Notes: generated by a model from the sequence alone, not told the origin. A stretch of 50,603 nt of DNA from Bacteroidales bacterium (GCA_016744655.1 JADGDY010000013.1:1-50603); one strand, 5' to 3'; positions 23,506 to 32,050 are shown, counted from the first letter of the stretch. Program-made: numbers and translations.

Positions 23506-23598
23506 AGGTTGGTTTTAAAACAACAAAGTTAAAAAAGCATTCCAAATGCTTCACTTTTGATTAAATAAAAATAGAATTACGCTATATCTGTGACTATC

Positions 23599-23619
23599 AT
23601 TATGATTAATGGTCATAAT
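23599..23619. promoter_or_regulatory. Inverted repeat upstream of the ZIP transporter gene
   Basis: ATTATGA, 7 nt, TCATAAT: perfect 7-bp arms about 36 bp upstream of the -7 element. This position suits an operator for a metal-responsive or other dimeric regulator. No regulator can be named. Confidence 0.35.
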
Positions 23620-23654
23620 ACTTGGATAAATTATTTCTGTATTTCAATTATCAG

Positions 23655-23662
23655 TAGTTTTG
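23655..23662 (+). promoter_or_regulatory. -7 element of the ZIP transporter promoter
   Basis: TAGTTTTG, 18 nt before the ATG at 23681. It shares a 20-base context with the promoter at 18502. Confidence 0.5.
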
Positions 23663-23680
23663 TAAAAACTAAAACTTAAA

Positions 23681-24493
23681 ATGGACTGGAACGCAATATT
23701 ATTCGCCTTTTCTCTCACATTATTTGCAGGTCTTTCAACCGGAATTGGTAGTGTGATATCCCTGATAGCTAAACGTACCAATACTGCATTTTTAACTTTG
23801 TCATTGGGGTTTTCAGCAGGGGTGATGATCTATGTTTCTTTTGTAGAAATCTTCCCGAAGGCACAGGAAGAATTGGTGGCCGATTTGGGAGAGGTTTATG
23901 GGAGCTGGGTTACGGTGTTGGCATTTTTTGGTGGCATGGCTCTAATTGCCATCATCGATAAGTTTATACCAACTATTGAGAATCCTCATGAAATGAGAAA
24001 TGTGGAGGATTTAAAAACTGGTAAAGGTTTAAAGGATAGTGACAAGCTCATGCGAACGGGCTTGTATACCGCTCTTGCTATTGGTATTCATAATTTTCCT
24101 GAAGGTTTAGCTACATTCACTGCAGCCTTAAGAGATCCTAGTTTAGGTATTCCTATAGCCATAGCTATTGCTATTCATAATATTCCTGAAGGAATTGCTG
24201 TTGCCGTTCCCATTTATTATGCCACTGGAAATAAGAAAAAAGCATTTTGGTATTCTTTCGCATCAGGATTATCTGAGCCAATTGGTGCCTTAATAGGATT
24301 TGCGATTCTAATGCCATTTATGAGTGCTGCCGTTTTTGGGATCCTATTTGCAGGTGTTGCCGGAATTATGGTGTTTATATCGCTGGATGAATTACTACCC
24401 TCAGCACGAGAATATGGTGAGCATCATTTAAGCATTTATGGATTAGTGGCTGGAATGATTGTGATGGCTGTTAGTTTATTACTGTTTTTGTAG
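23681..24493 (+). CDS. zupT: ZIP-family divalent metal transporter (ZupT-like)
   Basis: A 270-aa inner-membrane protein with eight likely helices. It imports Zn2+ and other divalent cations in characterised ZupT proteins. The signature motifs are HNFPEG (His137-Gly142) in helix 4 and HNIPEG (His166-Gly171) in helix 5, which form the binuclear metal site. A soluble loop with charged residues lies between helices 3 and 4 (about 97-125). Length and motifs match ZupT. It is a single-gene unit with its own promoter and an upstream inverted repeat at 23599. The exact metal is not readable from sequence. Confidence 0.9.
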   Translation: MDWNAILFAFSLTLFAGLSTGIGSVISLIAKRTNTAFLTLSLGFSAGVMIYVSFVEIFPKAQEELVADLGEVYGSWVTVLAFFGGMALIAIIDKFIPTIENPHEMRNVEDLKTGKGLKDSDKLMRTGLYTALAIGIHNFPEGLATFTAALRDPSLGIPIAIAIAIHNIPEGIAVAVPIYYATGNKKKAFWYSFASGLSEPIGALIGFAILMPFMSAAVFGILFAGVAGIMVFISLDELLPSAREYGEHHLSIYGLVAGMIVMAVSLLLFL

Positions 24494-24732
24494 AATGTCA
24501 TTAAAAATCAGCCACTCTTTAGTTCCGATATTTATGGGAAGGGGTAAAGCTGATTTCATTAGAATACTTCTCAATTTCTTATGTAATTTATGTGAAATGA
24601 ATAACTTATTGCTCACACCGAAAAAAAAGTATTTACTCTCCTATTGATAATTTCTTCATCCTAATTTTTATTCCATTAACAATATTTACCATTCCTTGCC
24701 TTTTTTTAAAGATTAGCCATATAGTGAAAGTC

Positions 24733-24740
24733 TACTTTTG
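24733..24740 (+). promoter_or_regulatory. -7 element, predicted leaderless start
   Basis: TACTTTTG ends 5 nt before the ATG at 24746. Transcription would start at or just next to the ATG, so the message may be leaderless. Confidence 0.45.
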
Positions 24741-24745
24741 CAGCC

Positions 24746-25540
24746 ATGATTAGGAAATCTATATTGATAAGGCATTTCCCCATTATTTTGATAGCAATGA
24801 TCAGCCTTTTGGCTTTTGATGCTTGGTCTCAATCTGTGGTGCATTTTCGTATAAAGAGCGAAATAGACCAGCTTGGAATTTCCTATGCCATGCTCAATGA
24901 CAGAACCAATAATATTAAGTTTGTGGCCAATGAAGAGGGTGGAGCCAATACCTTCCTACAAGATTCTACATTATTGAGAATTAGTGCTATTTCCTATGAA
25001 GATCAGTTTTATTTATACAGAAGTTCAAGCCATCAAGATACTGTAGATATTTTTTTGAAAGCGAAAATATACGAGCTCAAAGAGTTTGTGCTAAATCCAT
25101 ATCCTACAGTAATGTTGTTTAAAAAAGCGATTGCCGATTTACAGCTAGAGGATAGCAGTTCAGTTATGGCTAATTTGCAAATGATGGAATCTCTCAAACC
25201 ATTTGCTGTTTCTCCTGATCATTTTCATGGTCAAGATATACTAACTGTAAGTTTCACATCACCCATTTCGCTTTTGTATAACTCCTTTAGTAAAAGAGCT
25301 AAATCGGAGAAAAAGTTAGCTAGTTTAACTCAATCAGACAATAGAGCCAATATCATGAAACAAAAGTATAATAGGGAGTTGGTGAAGAGGTTAACAGGTT
25401 TAAAAGAAGGGGAAAAGCTTGAAGATTTTCTGGAGTATTGTGAACCTTCATTTGAGTTTATTTTAAAGTCGAGCGACTATGAAGTAGCCATGCTTATTAT
25501 AAAACGATATGAAATATTTTTGTTAAACCACTCTGAATAA
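24746..25540 (+). CDS. Hypothetical secreted protein with carboxypeptidase-regulatory-like domain
   Basis: A 264-aa protein with an N-terminal signal sequence (about 1-29, hydrophobic FPIILIAMISLLAF, ends AWSQS). Residues about 30-115 look like the CarboxypepD_reg-like beta-sandwich found at the start of many Bacteroidota surface proteins (YEDQFYLYRSSSHQDTVDIFLKAKIYELKEFVLNP). The rest is helical with conserved KRAKSEKKL and KYNRELVKRLTGL, as in several uncharacterised periplasmic proteins of this phylum. No enzyme motif is visible. It is followed 25 bp later by yhhQ. Confidence 0.7.
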   Translation: MIRKSILIRHFPIILIAMISLLAFDAWSQSVVHFRIKSEIDQLGISYAMLNDRTNNIKFVANEEGGANTFLQDSTLLRISAISYEDQFYLYRSSSHQDTVDIFLKAKIYELKEFVLNPYPTVMLFKKAIADLQLEDSSSVMANLQMMESLKPFAVSPDHFHGQDILTVSFTSPISLLYNSFSKRAKSEKKLASLTQSDNRANIMKQKYNRELVKRLTGLKEGEKLEDFLEYCEPSFEFILKSSDYEVAMLIIKRYEIFLLNHSE

Positions 25541-25564
25541 GTCTTTTTTCGTTTATTTTGTTCT

Positions 25565-26254
25565 ATGGATTTAATTTTGAAACATAGAGCAGAAAAAGCC
25601 TACCTCATTCTAGCAGCGATATTTTTGTCTGCTTTGGTAGCTAGTAACCTCATATTTCAGAAGTTTTTCCATTGGTCGCCATTTGGTATTTATACCTTTG
25701 AATTATCTGTAGGAATTCTTCCTTATCCTATCACTTTTATTGTTACCGATGTGGTTTCAGAAATATATGGCAGGAGAAGGGCCAAGCAAATGGTATTCCT
25801 TGGATTTATTGCCAGTGTTTTCACATTAGGCATCATTATTTTGGCAGATGTTGCTCCTGCCACCGGTTGGTCCCCTATTTCAGATCAAACATTTTCTCAG
25901 GTTTTTGGCTTCACCTATATTGCCGTGGGTGCTTCTATGGCTGCCTACCTCATTGCTCAATTGGTGGATGTTCAAATGTTCCATTTCTGGAAAAAACTAA
26001 CCAAAGGAAAGCATCTTTGGTTAAGGAATAATGCCTCCACTTTCACCAGTCAACTGGTTGATACATTGGTCATATTACTCATTCTTTGCTCACTAGAGGT
26101 AATTGCTTGGGAAAGGTTTTCTTCTCTATTAATCAATGGTTTTCTATTTAAAGTTCTGGTAGCTGCAGCCGATACACCCATTGTATATTTTGTAGTTTGG
26201 CTGTTTAAAAACCAGTTTAAAATGAAGGATAAAACAGAACACATCGATTATTGA
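25565..26254 (+). CDS. yhhQ: Queuosine precursor transporter (VUT family)
   Basis: A 229-aa inner-membrane protein with six helices. The family imports 7-cyano-7-deazaguanine (preQ0) or preQ1 for queuosine synthesis in tRNA. The signature FELSVGILPYPITFIVTDVVSEIYGRRRAKQ (about residues 43-73, broken here for length) and the C-terminal NNASTFTSQLVDTLVI segment (about 157-172) match YhhQ closely. The start is the ATG at 25565, 24 bp after the preceding gene, so they may be one operon. Length is that expected for the family. Confidence 0.9.
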   Translation: MDLILKHRAEKAYLILAAIFLSALVASNLIFQKFFHWSPFGIYTFELSVGILPYPITFIVTDVVSEIYGRRRAKQMVFLGFIASVFTLGIIILADVAPATGWSPISDQTFSQVFGFTYIAVGASMAAYLIAQLVDVQMFHFWKKLTKGKHLWLRNNASTFTSQLVDTLVILLILCSLEVIAWERFSSLLINGFLFKVLVAAADTPIVYFVVWLFKNQFKMKDKTEHIDY

Positions 26255-26285
26255 TTGGAATGATTCCATAAACTAGAAAATATTG

Positions 26286-26293
26286 TATTTTTG
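26286..26293 (+). promoter_or_regulatory. -7-like element before the 26298 gene
   Basis: TATTTTTG ends 4 nt before the ATG at 26298, again predicting a leaderless or near-leaderless message. Confidence 0.35.
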
Positions 26294-26297
26294 AAAC

Positions 26298-26771
26298 ATG
26301 GGCGATCCTGATACAAGAAGAGTAAAGAAGCGTTATAAAATCCGTAAAAAGTACAATAAGAAAAAGGAGAAAAGAATCCGAAAGTGGAAGAAAGCTGGGC
26401 ATCAATTGTTTTCTTTTGTTTTGGTACTTTTTCTATTTCCATTTTTCTATTTTCTTATATGGGGACTTATTATAGAACCTCAATTACCTCGACATATATA
26501 CGGACCAGGTGATTTTAAAGAAATGATCTATGTTTTGGTTTCTCTACTCATGATACTCACTTCCTATTTTATGGTGATACTTATTGGATATAAGCCTTTA
26601 AATATGAGCTGGTGGGAAAATTTTAAGCTTCTTCACAGTGTGAATTATAGTATAGAAAAATACTTATCTTATAGAGAAATGGGGATTAATTATCACCATC
26701 AAAAGAAAAAAGCCCTAGCTCAAAAAAGAAAAAGTTCTGCCTCATACCACAAATCCATAACAGAAGAATGA
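26298..26771 (+). CDS. Hypothetical membrane protein, very basic N-terminus
   Basis: A 157-aa protein. Residues 8-36 are strongly basic (RVKKRYKIRKKYNKKKEKR), followed by two membrane helices at about 39-57 and 75-96, and a basic C-terminal tail. I do not recognise the family. Its stop overlaps the ispE start by 4 nt (ATGA), so the two genes are translated in sequence. The link with isoprenoid synthesis is only positional. Confidence 0.7.
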   Translation: MGDPDTRRVKKRYKIRKKYNKKKEKRIRKWKKAGHQLFSFVLVLFLFPFFYFLIWGLIIEPQLPRHIYGPGDFKEMIYVLVSLLMILTSYFMVILIGYKPLNMSWWENFKLLHSVNYSIEKYLSYREMGINYHHQKKKALAQKRKSSASYHKSITEE

Positions 26772-27568
26772 TTGCATATACACCCGCAAAAATAAATATT
26801 GGCCTTCGAATTCTAGATAAAAGACCCGATGGTTTTCATAATTTAGATAGCTATTTCTATCCTGTTCCACTATTTGATATTATTGAGATTAAAACTCAAA
26901 ATACCGATGAACTCGTTCAAACTGGTGTTCTCACTTCTACTTCTATGGAGGAGAATCTTGTATATAAGGCTTTAAGCCTTTTGCGAAATGATTTTGAAAT
27001 ACCTCCTCAAAAAATACATCTACATAAGCAAATTCCTGTTCAAGCTGGATTAGGAGGAGGCTCTGGAAATGCTAGTGGTATGCTTAAACTTCTAAATGAA
27101 TATTTTAAATTGAATATTCCGAAAGAGAAATTATTGGAATATGCCGCTGAACTTGGTAGCGATTGCCCATTTTTTATTGATGAAAAACCTGCTCACATTA
27201 CTGGAAGAGGAGAAATAATAGAGGAAATTGATTTTAGCTTAAAAGGGGTTCATATAGCAATTGTAAAGCCTCCTGTTGCTATGAGTACTGCAAAAGCTTT
27301 CCAATTGGTAAATAGAAGTAATGAAGATTTAAAGGATATTCTGAATCTAAAAAAGAAAGAATTTCAAAAACAGATGTCTAATGATTTTGAAACTTCATTT
27401 TATCAGGAACTTCCTGAAGTAAAAACGATAAAGAATCAACTGTTGCGATCAGGCGCTTTTTATGCTTCATTAAGTGGTAGTGGATCAGCTATTTTTGCGT
27501 TGTTTGATACTAAACCTCAACTACAATTAAATTCTTCTTATTTTTATTGGTCAGGTTTATTGCAATAG
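26768..27568 (+). CDS. ispE: 4-diphosphocytidyl-2-C-methyl-D-erythritol kinase
   Basis: A 266-aa GHMP kinase. It phosphorylates CDP-ME to CDP-ME 2-phosphate with ATP in the non-mevalonate isoprenoid pathway. Visible motifs are PAKINIGLRIL (residues 6-16, with the catalytic Lys8), the GHMP glycine-rich loop PVQAGLGGGSGNA (90-102), LGSDCPFF with the catalytic Asp132, and the C-terminal LSGSGSAIFALF. Length and motif order match IspE. The gene starts with the ATG of an ATGA overlap with the preceding membrane-protein gene. Confidence 0.95.
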   Translation: MIAYTPAKINIGLRILDKRPDGFHNLDSYFYPVPLFDIIEIKTQNTDELVQTGVLTSTSMEENLVYKALSLLRNDFEIPPQKIHLHKQIPVQAGLGGGSGNASGMLKLLNEYFKLNIPKEKLLEYAAELGSDCPFFIDEKPAHITGRGEIIEEIDFSLKGVHIAIVKPPVAMSTAKAFQLVNRSNEDLKDILNLKKKEFQKQMSNDFETSFYQELPEVKTIKNQLLRSGAFYASLSGSGSAIFALFDTKPQLQLNSSYFYWSGLLQ

Positions 27569-27578
27569 AAAAAATGAA

Positions 27579-27586
27579 TATCTTTG
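27579..27586 (+). promoter_or_regulatory. -7 element of the SPOR protein gene
   Basis: TATCTTTG, a full TAnnTTTG match, giving a leader of about 20 nt to the ATG at 27614. Confidence 0.5.
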
Positions 27587-27613
27587 AGACTCTCTAAATT
27601 ATTCTCTTGAATT

Positions 27614-28873
27614 ATGGAAAATTATAAAGAATTATTATCAGCACTATACAAGGAACACGCTCCCGAAAAATTAGATCAAATAGATTTTTATTTGGATAGA
27701 TATAAAGGCAAGGAAAAGCAATTTTATATCACCCAAAAGGCAAAATATGCCAATAAAAAATCGGTAAAAGATTCAAAGAAGATTTTAGAAGAAGCAATGG
27801 CTCGCATCAACAAGCGAAAAGAAGAAGCTAAGGCCGTTCTTCAAGAAGAGAAAGAAAAAGAAGAAAAGAAAAATATTACTTCTGTTGAGCTTAAGAAAGA
27901 AGAGCCAAAACCCGCTCCGCAAAAAACAGTAGAAAAGAAAGTTGTGCCATCTATAGAAAAAGTCATTCCAAAAGAAGAAATAAAAAAAGAAGCCAAACCT
28001 ATTGAAAAAAAGCCGGTAGCTAAACCTGTTGAAAAAGTGATTGTTAAGAAAGAGGAAATAAACCCTCCCATCATCAAAAAAGTTAAAGTAGAAGAGAAAA
28101 CAGAAATTAAAGAGAAAAAAATAGAGGAGCCTAAAAAAGAAACCCCTCCTGTTGTATTTACTTCTGCCGAACAAAAACGAATGGAGGACTTGAAAGCAAA
28201 GAAAAGTGATTTTGCGGCCAGCAGAAAGAGTTTACATGAGGAACAAGTAAAGGAGGAAGATGAGAGAAAGAAGAAGAGGTTACCAGTGTTTTGGTATTTT
28301 GGCATTGCTGCAGTCGTTCTTATTGCCTTGGCCATATTTATATATTTCTCTTATTTCCATAATTCTACACCGGAACAAGAACCTATTCACGTTCAGAAGG
28401 TGGTAGTAGAAAAAAAGGCTGTAAATACAGATGATTCTAAAACAGCAAAAACTGATCAAAAAGAATCTCAAGCAAAAGAATCAGATACAAAAAAAGAAGA
28501 CCCTAAGCCTGTTGTTGAAAAGAAGCAAGAGCAAGCACCAGTAAAGAAACAAGAAGAACCCAAGCCTGTAAAAAAGAAGCAAACCATCAAGTCTACCGCT
28601 GATAGGATATACGCTTCGGATATTAATAGACCAGCCATTTTTGTTGGTTGTTATGCCGTAAAACAAGAGAACCTTGCACAAAAGAAAGTGGAACAGCTCA
28701 AAGCGTTAAATCTAGATGCTCATTACTATTGGATTCCTGATATGGATGCCAATGGCAATAATTTCTTTAAGGTAGTAGTTGGCCCTTTTAATAGTGTCCA
28801 AGAAGCTTATCCTTCACTAACTAAAGTGCAAGAGAGAATTAATTTTGATGCCTATATCATTGTGGTGAACTAG
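27614..28873 (+). CDS. SPOR-domain membrane protein with long charged cytoplasmic region
   Basis: A 419-aa protein. Residues 1-222 are cytoplasmic and very rich in Lys, Glu and Pro (coiled-coil and disordered). One transmembrane helix lies at about 225-247. A charged periplasmic linker (about 250-330, many KKEEPKP-like units) follows, then a SPOR domain at about 335-419 (PAIFVGCYAVKQENLAQKKV ... FKVVVGPFNSVQEA). SPOR domains bind denuded peptidoglycan at division sites, so a septal or wall-related role is likely. It is a single-gene unit with its own promoter and a shared terminator. Confidence 0.85.
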   Translation: MENYKELLSALYKEHAPEKLDQIDFYLDRYKGKEKQFYITQKAKYANKKSVKDSKKILEEAMARINKRKEEAKAVLQEEKEKEEKKNITSVELKKEEPKPAPQKTVEKKVVPSIEKVIPKEEIKKEAKPIEKKPVAKPVEKVIVKKEEINPPIIKKVKVEEKTEIKEKKIEEPKKETPPVVFTSAEQKRMEDLKAKKSDFAASRKSLHEEQVKEEDERKKKRLPVFWYFGIAAVVLIALAIFIYFSYFHNSTPEQEPIHVQKVVVEKKAVNTDDSKTAKTDQKESQAKESDTKKEDPKPVVEKKQEQAPVKKQEEPKPVKKKQTIKSTADRIYASDINRPAIFVGCYAVKQENLAQKKVEQLKALNLDAHYYWIPDMDANGNNFFKVVVGPFNSVQEAYPSLTKVQERINFDAYIIVVN

Positions 28874-28897
28874 ACTATAAAGAACGCTGGGAATAGA

Positions 28898-28934
28898 AAA
28901 AAGGAAGTCATTCTACTTAGATGACTTCCTTTTT
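28898..28934. terminator. Bidirectional terminator between convergent genes
   Basis: AAAAAGGAAGTCAT (28898-28911) and ATGACTTCCTTTTT (28921-28934) are perfect 14-bp arms with a 9-nt loop. It serves the SPOR gene (plus) and the gene at 28942 (minus). Confidence 0.85.
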
Positions 28935-28941
28935 CCTTTAA

Positions 28942-29835
28942 TTAGTCTTCCAAAACGGTAATGCTTTCCATAGCATCTTCCACATCACCAGGAGTACTCA
29001 TAATCTTCATAAAGGTACCCATAGTTAGTTCTGGCCAATACAGGGCAAAACGATATTTTCCATGAAGCATGGTCACATTTCTACCTTGAAGAATGATTTC
29101 GTAAGGCATAGCTGCTATATGTCTTTCTCCAATAATAGGCAAAAAGCTAGGCTCTCCCATTTCTGTATTTAAAAGGCCAATACCAAAAACAGCAGATTGT
29201 CTTTTCTCGTCTACTATTTCGTAAACCAAGTTAATATCACTTTCGCTATTTGTAATCTTAGTCTGAATGTGTTTTAAACCCTCCTCAAAATTGGCATATT
29301 CTTGTAATTCAACAGGATCATCAAAATAGGGCATCATCACTTTGTAATGGTATTTCATTAAGTCTTTAATAGCAAGAGATCCACCAAAAGGCGCGGCTTT
29401 ACCATATTTACTCAAAATGTTTTTGGCCTTCAGGTCAATCTGGTTCAGTGCTGGAGCTTGAATTTCATAATCATCCCCAAAATAAGCATAGAACATGTAA
29501 TTAGGATGAAGGAGGCTTAACTCAACGCTATCATTAACCTTGCGCAAAGCCAGCTTTAGAACAGATGCTAGAGCGCCTCTGTCGTTAAAGTCTTCACATG
29601 CTTTCTTTAAGTCATCGTTTGTAAAGCATATAACCAAAAGATCCTCTCTTTCAGCTACCTGATATTGCCCAATAATCTGGAACCCTTCAGTTTTAATTTG
29701 GTCCTGCATTTGTTGACTCAAACTATTGATTTCCCCTGGTATTTGCACTCCTAGATAAGGAGATAGTTCTTCTTGTGCCCATGAAGAAAAGCCGAAACTC
29801 ATCAACAGGACCATTATAAATACTTGTTTTTTCAT
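28942..29835 (-). CDS. Hypothetical secreted protein
   Basis: A 297-aa protein with a signal peptide (MKKQVFIMVLLMSFGFSSWAQE, cleavage after about residue 20). I do not recognise the family. Mature features are a mixed alpha/beta pattern, a C-terminal strand pair MPYEIILQGRNVTMLHGKYRFALYW and an acidic end (VEDAMESITVLED). It may be a periplasmic protein. It starts at the ATG 29833-29835. The peroxiredoxin gene lies upstream on the same strand, separated by two hairpins, so it is transcribed independently. Confidence 0.75.
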   Translation of the reverse strand: MKKQVFIMVLLMSFGFSSWAQEELSPYLGVQIPGEINSLSQQMQDQIKTEGFQIIGQYQVAEREDLLVICFTNDDLKKACEDFNDRGALASVLKLALRKVNDSVELSLLHPNYMFYAYFGDDYEIQAPALNQIDLKAKNILSKYGKAAPFGGSLAIKDLMKYHYKVMMPYFDDPVELQEYANFEEGLKHIQTKITNSESDINLVYEIVDEKRQSAVFGIGLLNTEMGEPSFLPIIGERHIAAMPYEIILQGRNVTMLHGKYRFALYWPELTMGTFMKIMSTPGDVEDAMESITVLED

Positions 29836-29902
29836 GTTTTAGGTTTTGTTTGTTATTAACCTGAATTCGATTATTAAATATAATGAAAAAAAAGCAAAAA
29901 GA

Positions 29903-29928
29903 AAAGGCCACCTAAATAGGTAGCCTTT
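29903..29928 (-). terminator. Hairpin downstream of ahpC
   Basis: AAAGGC and ACCTA pair with TAGGT and GCCTTT, with single-base bulges. On the minus strand it is followed by a T-rich tract. It is a second terminator for the peroxiredoxin gene. Confidence 0.6.
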
Positions 29929-29940
29929 AAATCAATGCGA

Positions 29941-29973
29941 AAAGATGTTATCGCTCAAAGCGAAGGCATCTTT
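29941..29973 (-). terminator. Hairpin immediately downstream of ahpC
   Basis: Outer arms AAAGATG/CATCTTT and inner arms TCGCT/AGCGA enclose a 3-nt loop. It starts 4 nt after the ahpC stop codon. Confidence 0.6.
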
Positions 29974-29976
29974 TTA

Positions 29977-30612
29977 CTATTTCTTAGCTAAATAATCAGC
30001 AACACCTTCGTGAGAAGCGCTCATTGCTTCTTCTCCTGGTTTCCAGTTAGCAGGACAAACTTCACCATGCTTTTCGAAATACTGTAATGCATCAACCATA
30101 CGAATGGCTTCGTCGATGCTACGACCTAATGGAAGATCGTTAACTACTTGGTGACGAACTACACCTTCTTTATCGATTAAGAATAATCCTCTGTAAGCAA
30201 CAGCTGCGCCATCAAATACTTCAACGTCATTCTCTTCATCATAATCATATTCACCAGCTAAAATACCATAGTTGGTTGTAATTGTTTTAGAAAGGTCAGC
30301 TACCAATGGATATTTAACTCCTTTGATGCCACCATCTTTTAATTCAGTGTTTAACCAAGCCCAGTGAGTATGCTCAGAATCTACCGAACAACCTACTACA
30401 GCTACATTTCTTTTCTCAAACTCTTCCATTTTTTCTTGGAAAGCAAGAATTTCTGTAGGACATACAAATGTAAAATCTAGTGGGTAGAAGAAGAATACCA
30501 CATCTTTTTTACCAACATACTGCTTCAAAGAGAAGTTTTCTACAAATTCGTTACCATTAACAACAGCCATAGCTGAAAATTCAGGAGCTTTTTTACCTAC
30601 TAATACTGACAT
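29977..30612 (-). CDS. ahpC: Typical 2-Cys peroxiredoxin
   Basis: A 211-aa cytosolic thiol peroxidase that reduces hydrogen peroxide and organic peroxides. The peroxidatic Cys51 is in FTFVCPTEI, the resolving Cys186 in GEVCPANW, and the active-site Pro and Thr lie in PLDFTFVCPT. The GGIKG segment (about 94-98) and the YF-containing C-terminal helix (ALQYFEKHG) correspond to motifs of oxidation-sensitive Prx1/AhpC-group proteins. No AhpF or other reductase gene is adjacent. The gene has a TATCTTTG element at 30650-30657 and two hairpins downstream, so it is monocistronic. Confidence 0.95.
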   Translation of the reverse strand: MSVLVGKKAPEFSAMAVVNGNEFVENFSLKQYVGKKDVVFFFYPLDFTFVCPTEILAFQEKMEEFEKRNVAVVGCSVDSEHTHWAWLNTELKDGGIKGVKYPLVADLSKTITTNYGILAGEYDYDEENDVEVFDGAAVAYRGLFLIDKEGVVRHQVVNDLPLGRSIDEAIRMVDALQYFEKHGEVCPANWKPGEEAMSASHEGVADYLAKK

Positions 30613-30649
30613 ATTTTTTTATTTTTAAGGGTTTTTCTTTATACGAATG

Positions 30650-30657
30650 CAAAGATA
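30650..30657 (-). promoter_or_regulatory. -7 element of the ahpC promoter
   Basis: TATCTTTG on the minus strand, giving a leader of about 32 nt. No clear OxyR or PerR-type box was seen by eye. Confidence 0.55.
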
Positions 30658-30777
30658 AACATTTTCTCTTATTTAGAATTGATTTAAGTTAATTTAAGAT
30701 GTCTAATACTTAAATTAATTTTCATGAATATGGATTTTAATAATTGAATAGTTTCAATAGCCAATTGACATAAAAAA

Positions 30778-30803
30778 AGCGATAATACTAAAATATTACC
30801 GCT
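30778..30803 (-). terminator. Terminator of the 30825-31640 operon
   Basis: AGCG and TAATA pair with TATTA and CGCT around a short loop; a run of T follows on the minus strand (A7 at 30772-30778 on the plus strand). Confidence 0.65.
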
Positions 30804-30824
30804 CTATATTTTGTGAAAAGATTT

Positions 30825-31283
30825 CTAGAAATCTTTTTCCATGGTTAGTTCACCATCTTCGTTCCACTGTAGCCATTTCCCAACTTTTTCACCTTTATCA
30901 TAATGCATTTCAAAAAGTTTTATTCCTTTGGATGACCAGATAAACCACTCACCATCTTTTTTATTTTTTGAATAGGATGCTTCTGCTGTTTTATTTCCTT
31001 CTTCATCCCAATTGATCCAAATACCTTCTTTAGATCCTTTTTTCCAGATACGTTCAGCTTTTTTCTGTCCATTTTCATGATAGAAATATTCAGTTCCATC
31101 TTTTAAGCCTTTGGTATAATTAGCTTCGGTTTCTTTTAAGTCTGTGTCAATAAAAAAAGTTACATCTACACCAGTGAAAAGCTTTCCATCTTTATATGCT
31201 TTCCCTTTTTGTAGCTGTAACTCTTGGGCACTTAGTACTGTGATAAATAAGCTAAGTGCTAAAAGTAATATGCTTTTTTTCAT
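30825..31283 (-). CDS. Secreted MORN/YwqK-like repeat protein
   Basis: A 152-aa protein with a signal peptide (about 1-19, ends VLSAQ). The mature part consists of repeats of about 21-23 residues of the type GLKDGTEYFYHENGQKKAE, GSKEGIWINWDEEGNKTAE, KDGEWFIWSSKGIKL and KVGKWLQWNEDGEL. This is the MORN_2 / YwqK antitoxin-like repeat, which forms an extended beta-hairpin structure; 'antitoxin' is only an annotation name and no toxin partner is present. It follows the small gene at 31296 by 12 bp and shares its promoter. Confidence 0.82.
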   Translation of the reverse strand: MKKSILLLALSLFITVLSAQELQLQKGKAYKDGKLFTGVDVTFFIDTDLKETEANYTKGLKDGTEYFYHENGQKKAERIWKKGSKEGIWINWDEEGNKTAEASYSKNKKDGEWFIWSSKGIKLFEMHYDKGEKVGKWLQWNEDGELTMEKDF

Positions 31284-31295
31284 CTATATTTTTTT

Positions 31296-31640
31296 CTACT
31301 CAGATTTGAGTTTTAACTCAATTGTTTGGTCTTTAGAATCTGTTTTTACATTTTCCACTTTTACTTCTTTATAAGAAATATAAGTTAGTTTAAGATCATA
31401 GTCTCCTGATTCTAAACCATCAAAACTGAAATTCCCATCTAAGTCTGTTAACGTTTTGTAACCTGTACCTTCAATGCTAACCATAACTCCGGCAAGAGTT
31501 TCGTCGGTGTCTACATCAGCAATCACACCATTAATACTCACAGTAGCTACTGGAGGAACTGTTACTTTTTGTACTTCTGATGCTTGAACAAAAATAGTTA
31601 AAACTAAACTTAGTACGATTAAAAATATACCTTTTTTCAT
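31296..31640 (-). CDS. Small secreted carboxypeptidase-regulatory-like domain protein
   Basis: A 114-aa protein with a signal peptide (about 1-20, ends FVQAS). Residues about 34-105 are one CarboxypepD_reg/CnaB-type beta-sandwich (GVIADVDTDETLAGVMVSIEGTGYKTLTDLDGNFSFDGLESGDYDLKLTYISY in the usual order, given here by position 36-90). This module is normally the first domain of TonB receptors and surface proteins; here it stands alone. It forms an operon with the YwqK-like gene. Role unknown. Confidence 0.82.
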   Translation of the reverse strand: MKKGIFLIVLSLVLTIFVQASEVQKVTVPPVATVSINGVIADVDTDETLAGVMVSIEGTGYKTLTDLDGNFSFDGLESGDYDLKLTYISYKEVKVENVKTDSKDQTIELKLKSE

Positions 31641-31667
31641 GATTTTTCTTCTTTAAATTGTATGCGG

Positions 31668-31675
31668 CAAAGATA
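31668..31675 (-). promoter_or_regulatory. -7 element of the 31640-30825 operon
   Basis: TATCTTTG on the minus strand, about 28 nt before the ATG. Confidence 0.55.
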
Positions 31676-32050
31676 TAGGCAGAAGGAGGTAGTATCAAAT
31701 ATTTCGGATTAAGGCTGTTTTACTTTTCCATTAAGCCAATGTTATGTAGGAATTATTTCTGTTTACATTAAATTAATATTGTCCTGAAATTGCTTGGGCA
31801 AATATAAATATTATTTGGAAATGCAATGCTGTCAGGAATTTACGAAGACATAAAGTCAGTTTTAGTTGTTTTTAATGTTCATATTTGAACATCAAGTGTA
31901 ACCTGATGCAACACTATTCGTCATAGTTTTAACATAAAAGCCGCTAATAGCGATAAAATAAGGCTTTGGCATGTTTTTAGTTGTGAAAAAACTTTAAATA
32001 ATTAATTGCTGACAATTAGTTTACTACTTTTATTGAGAATTAAAACTCTA
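31676..32050. other. Gene-free stretch upstream of the TolC gene
   Basis: No gene is seen. The only notable structure is the 18-bp inverted repeat at 31875-31892. No exact TAnnTTTG element was found on the plus strand. Confidence 0.5.
31875..31892. promoter_or_regulatory. Operator-like inverted repeat upstream of the TolC/HlyD genes
   Basis: ATGTTCA, TATT, TGAACAT: perfect 7-bp arms with a 4-nt centre, about 160 bp upstream of the TolC start. This geometry fits a TetR- or similar dimeric repressor. Binding is inferred. Confidence 0.35.

Noticed and set aside
27785..28335. Long minus-strand frames inside the SPOR gene, rich in Phe and Ser
   Set aside because: They are the antisense of the Lys/Glu codon runs (AAA/GAA) of the real gene.
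30825..31283. Antitoxin of a toxin-antitoxin system (usual label of YwqK-like proteins)
   Set aside because: The protein has a signal peptide and no toxin gene is adjacent. The repeat alone does not support that function.
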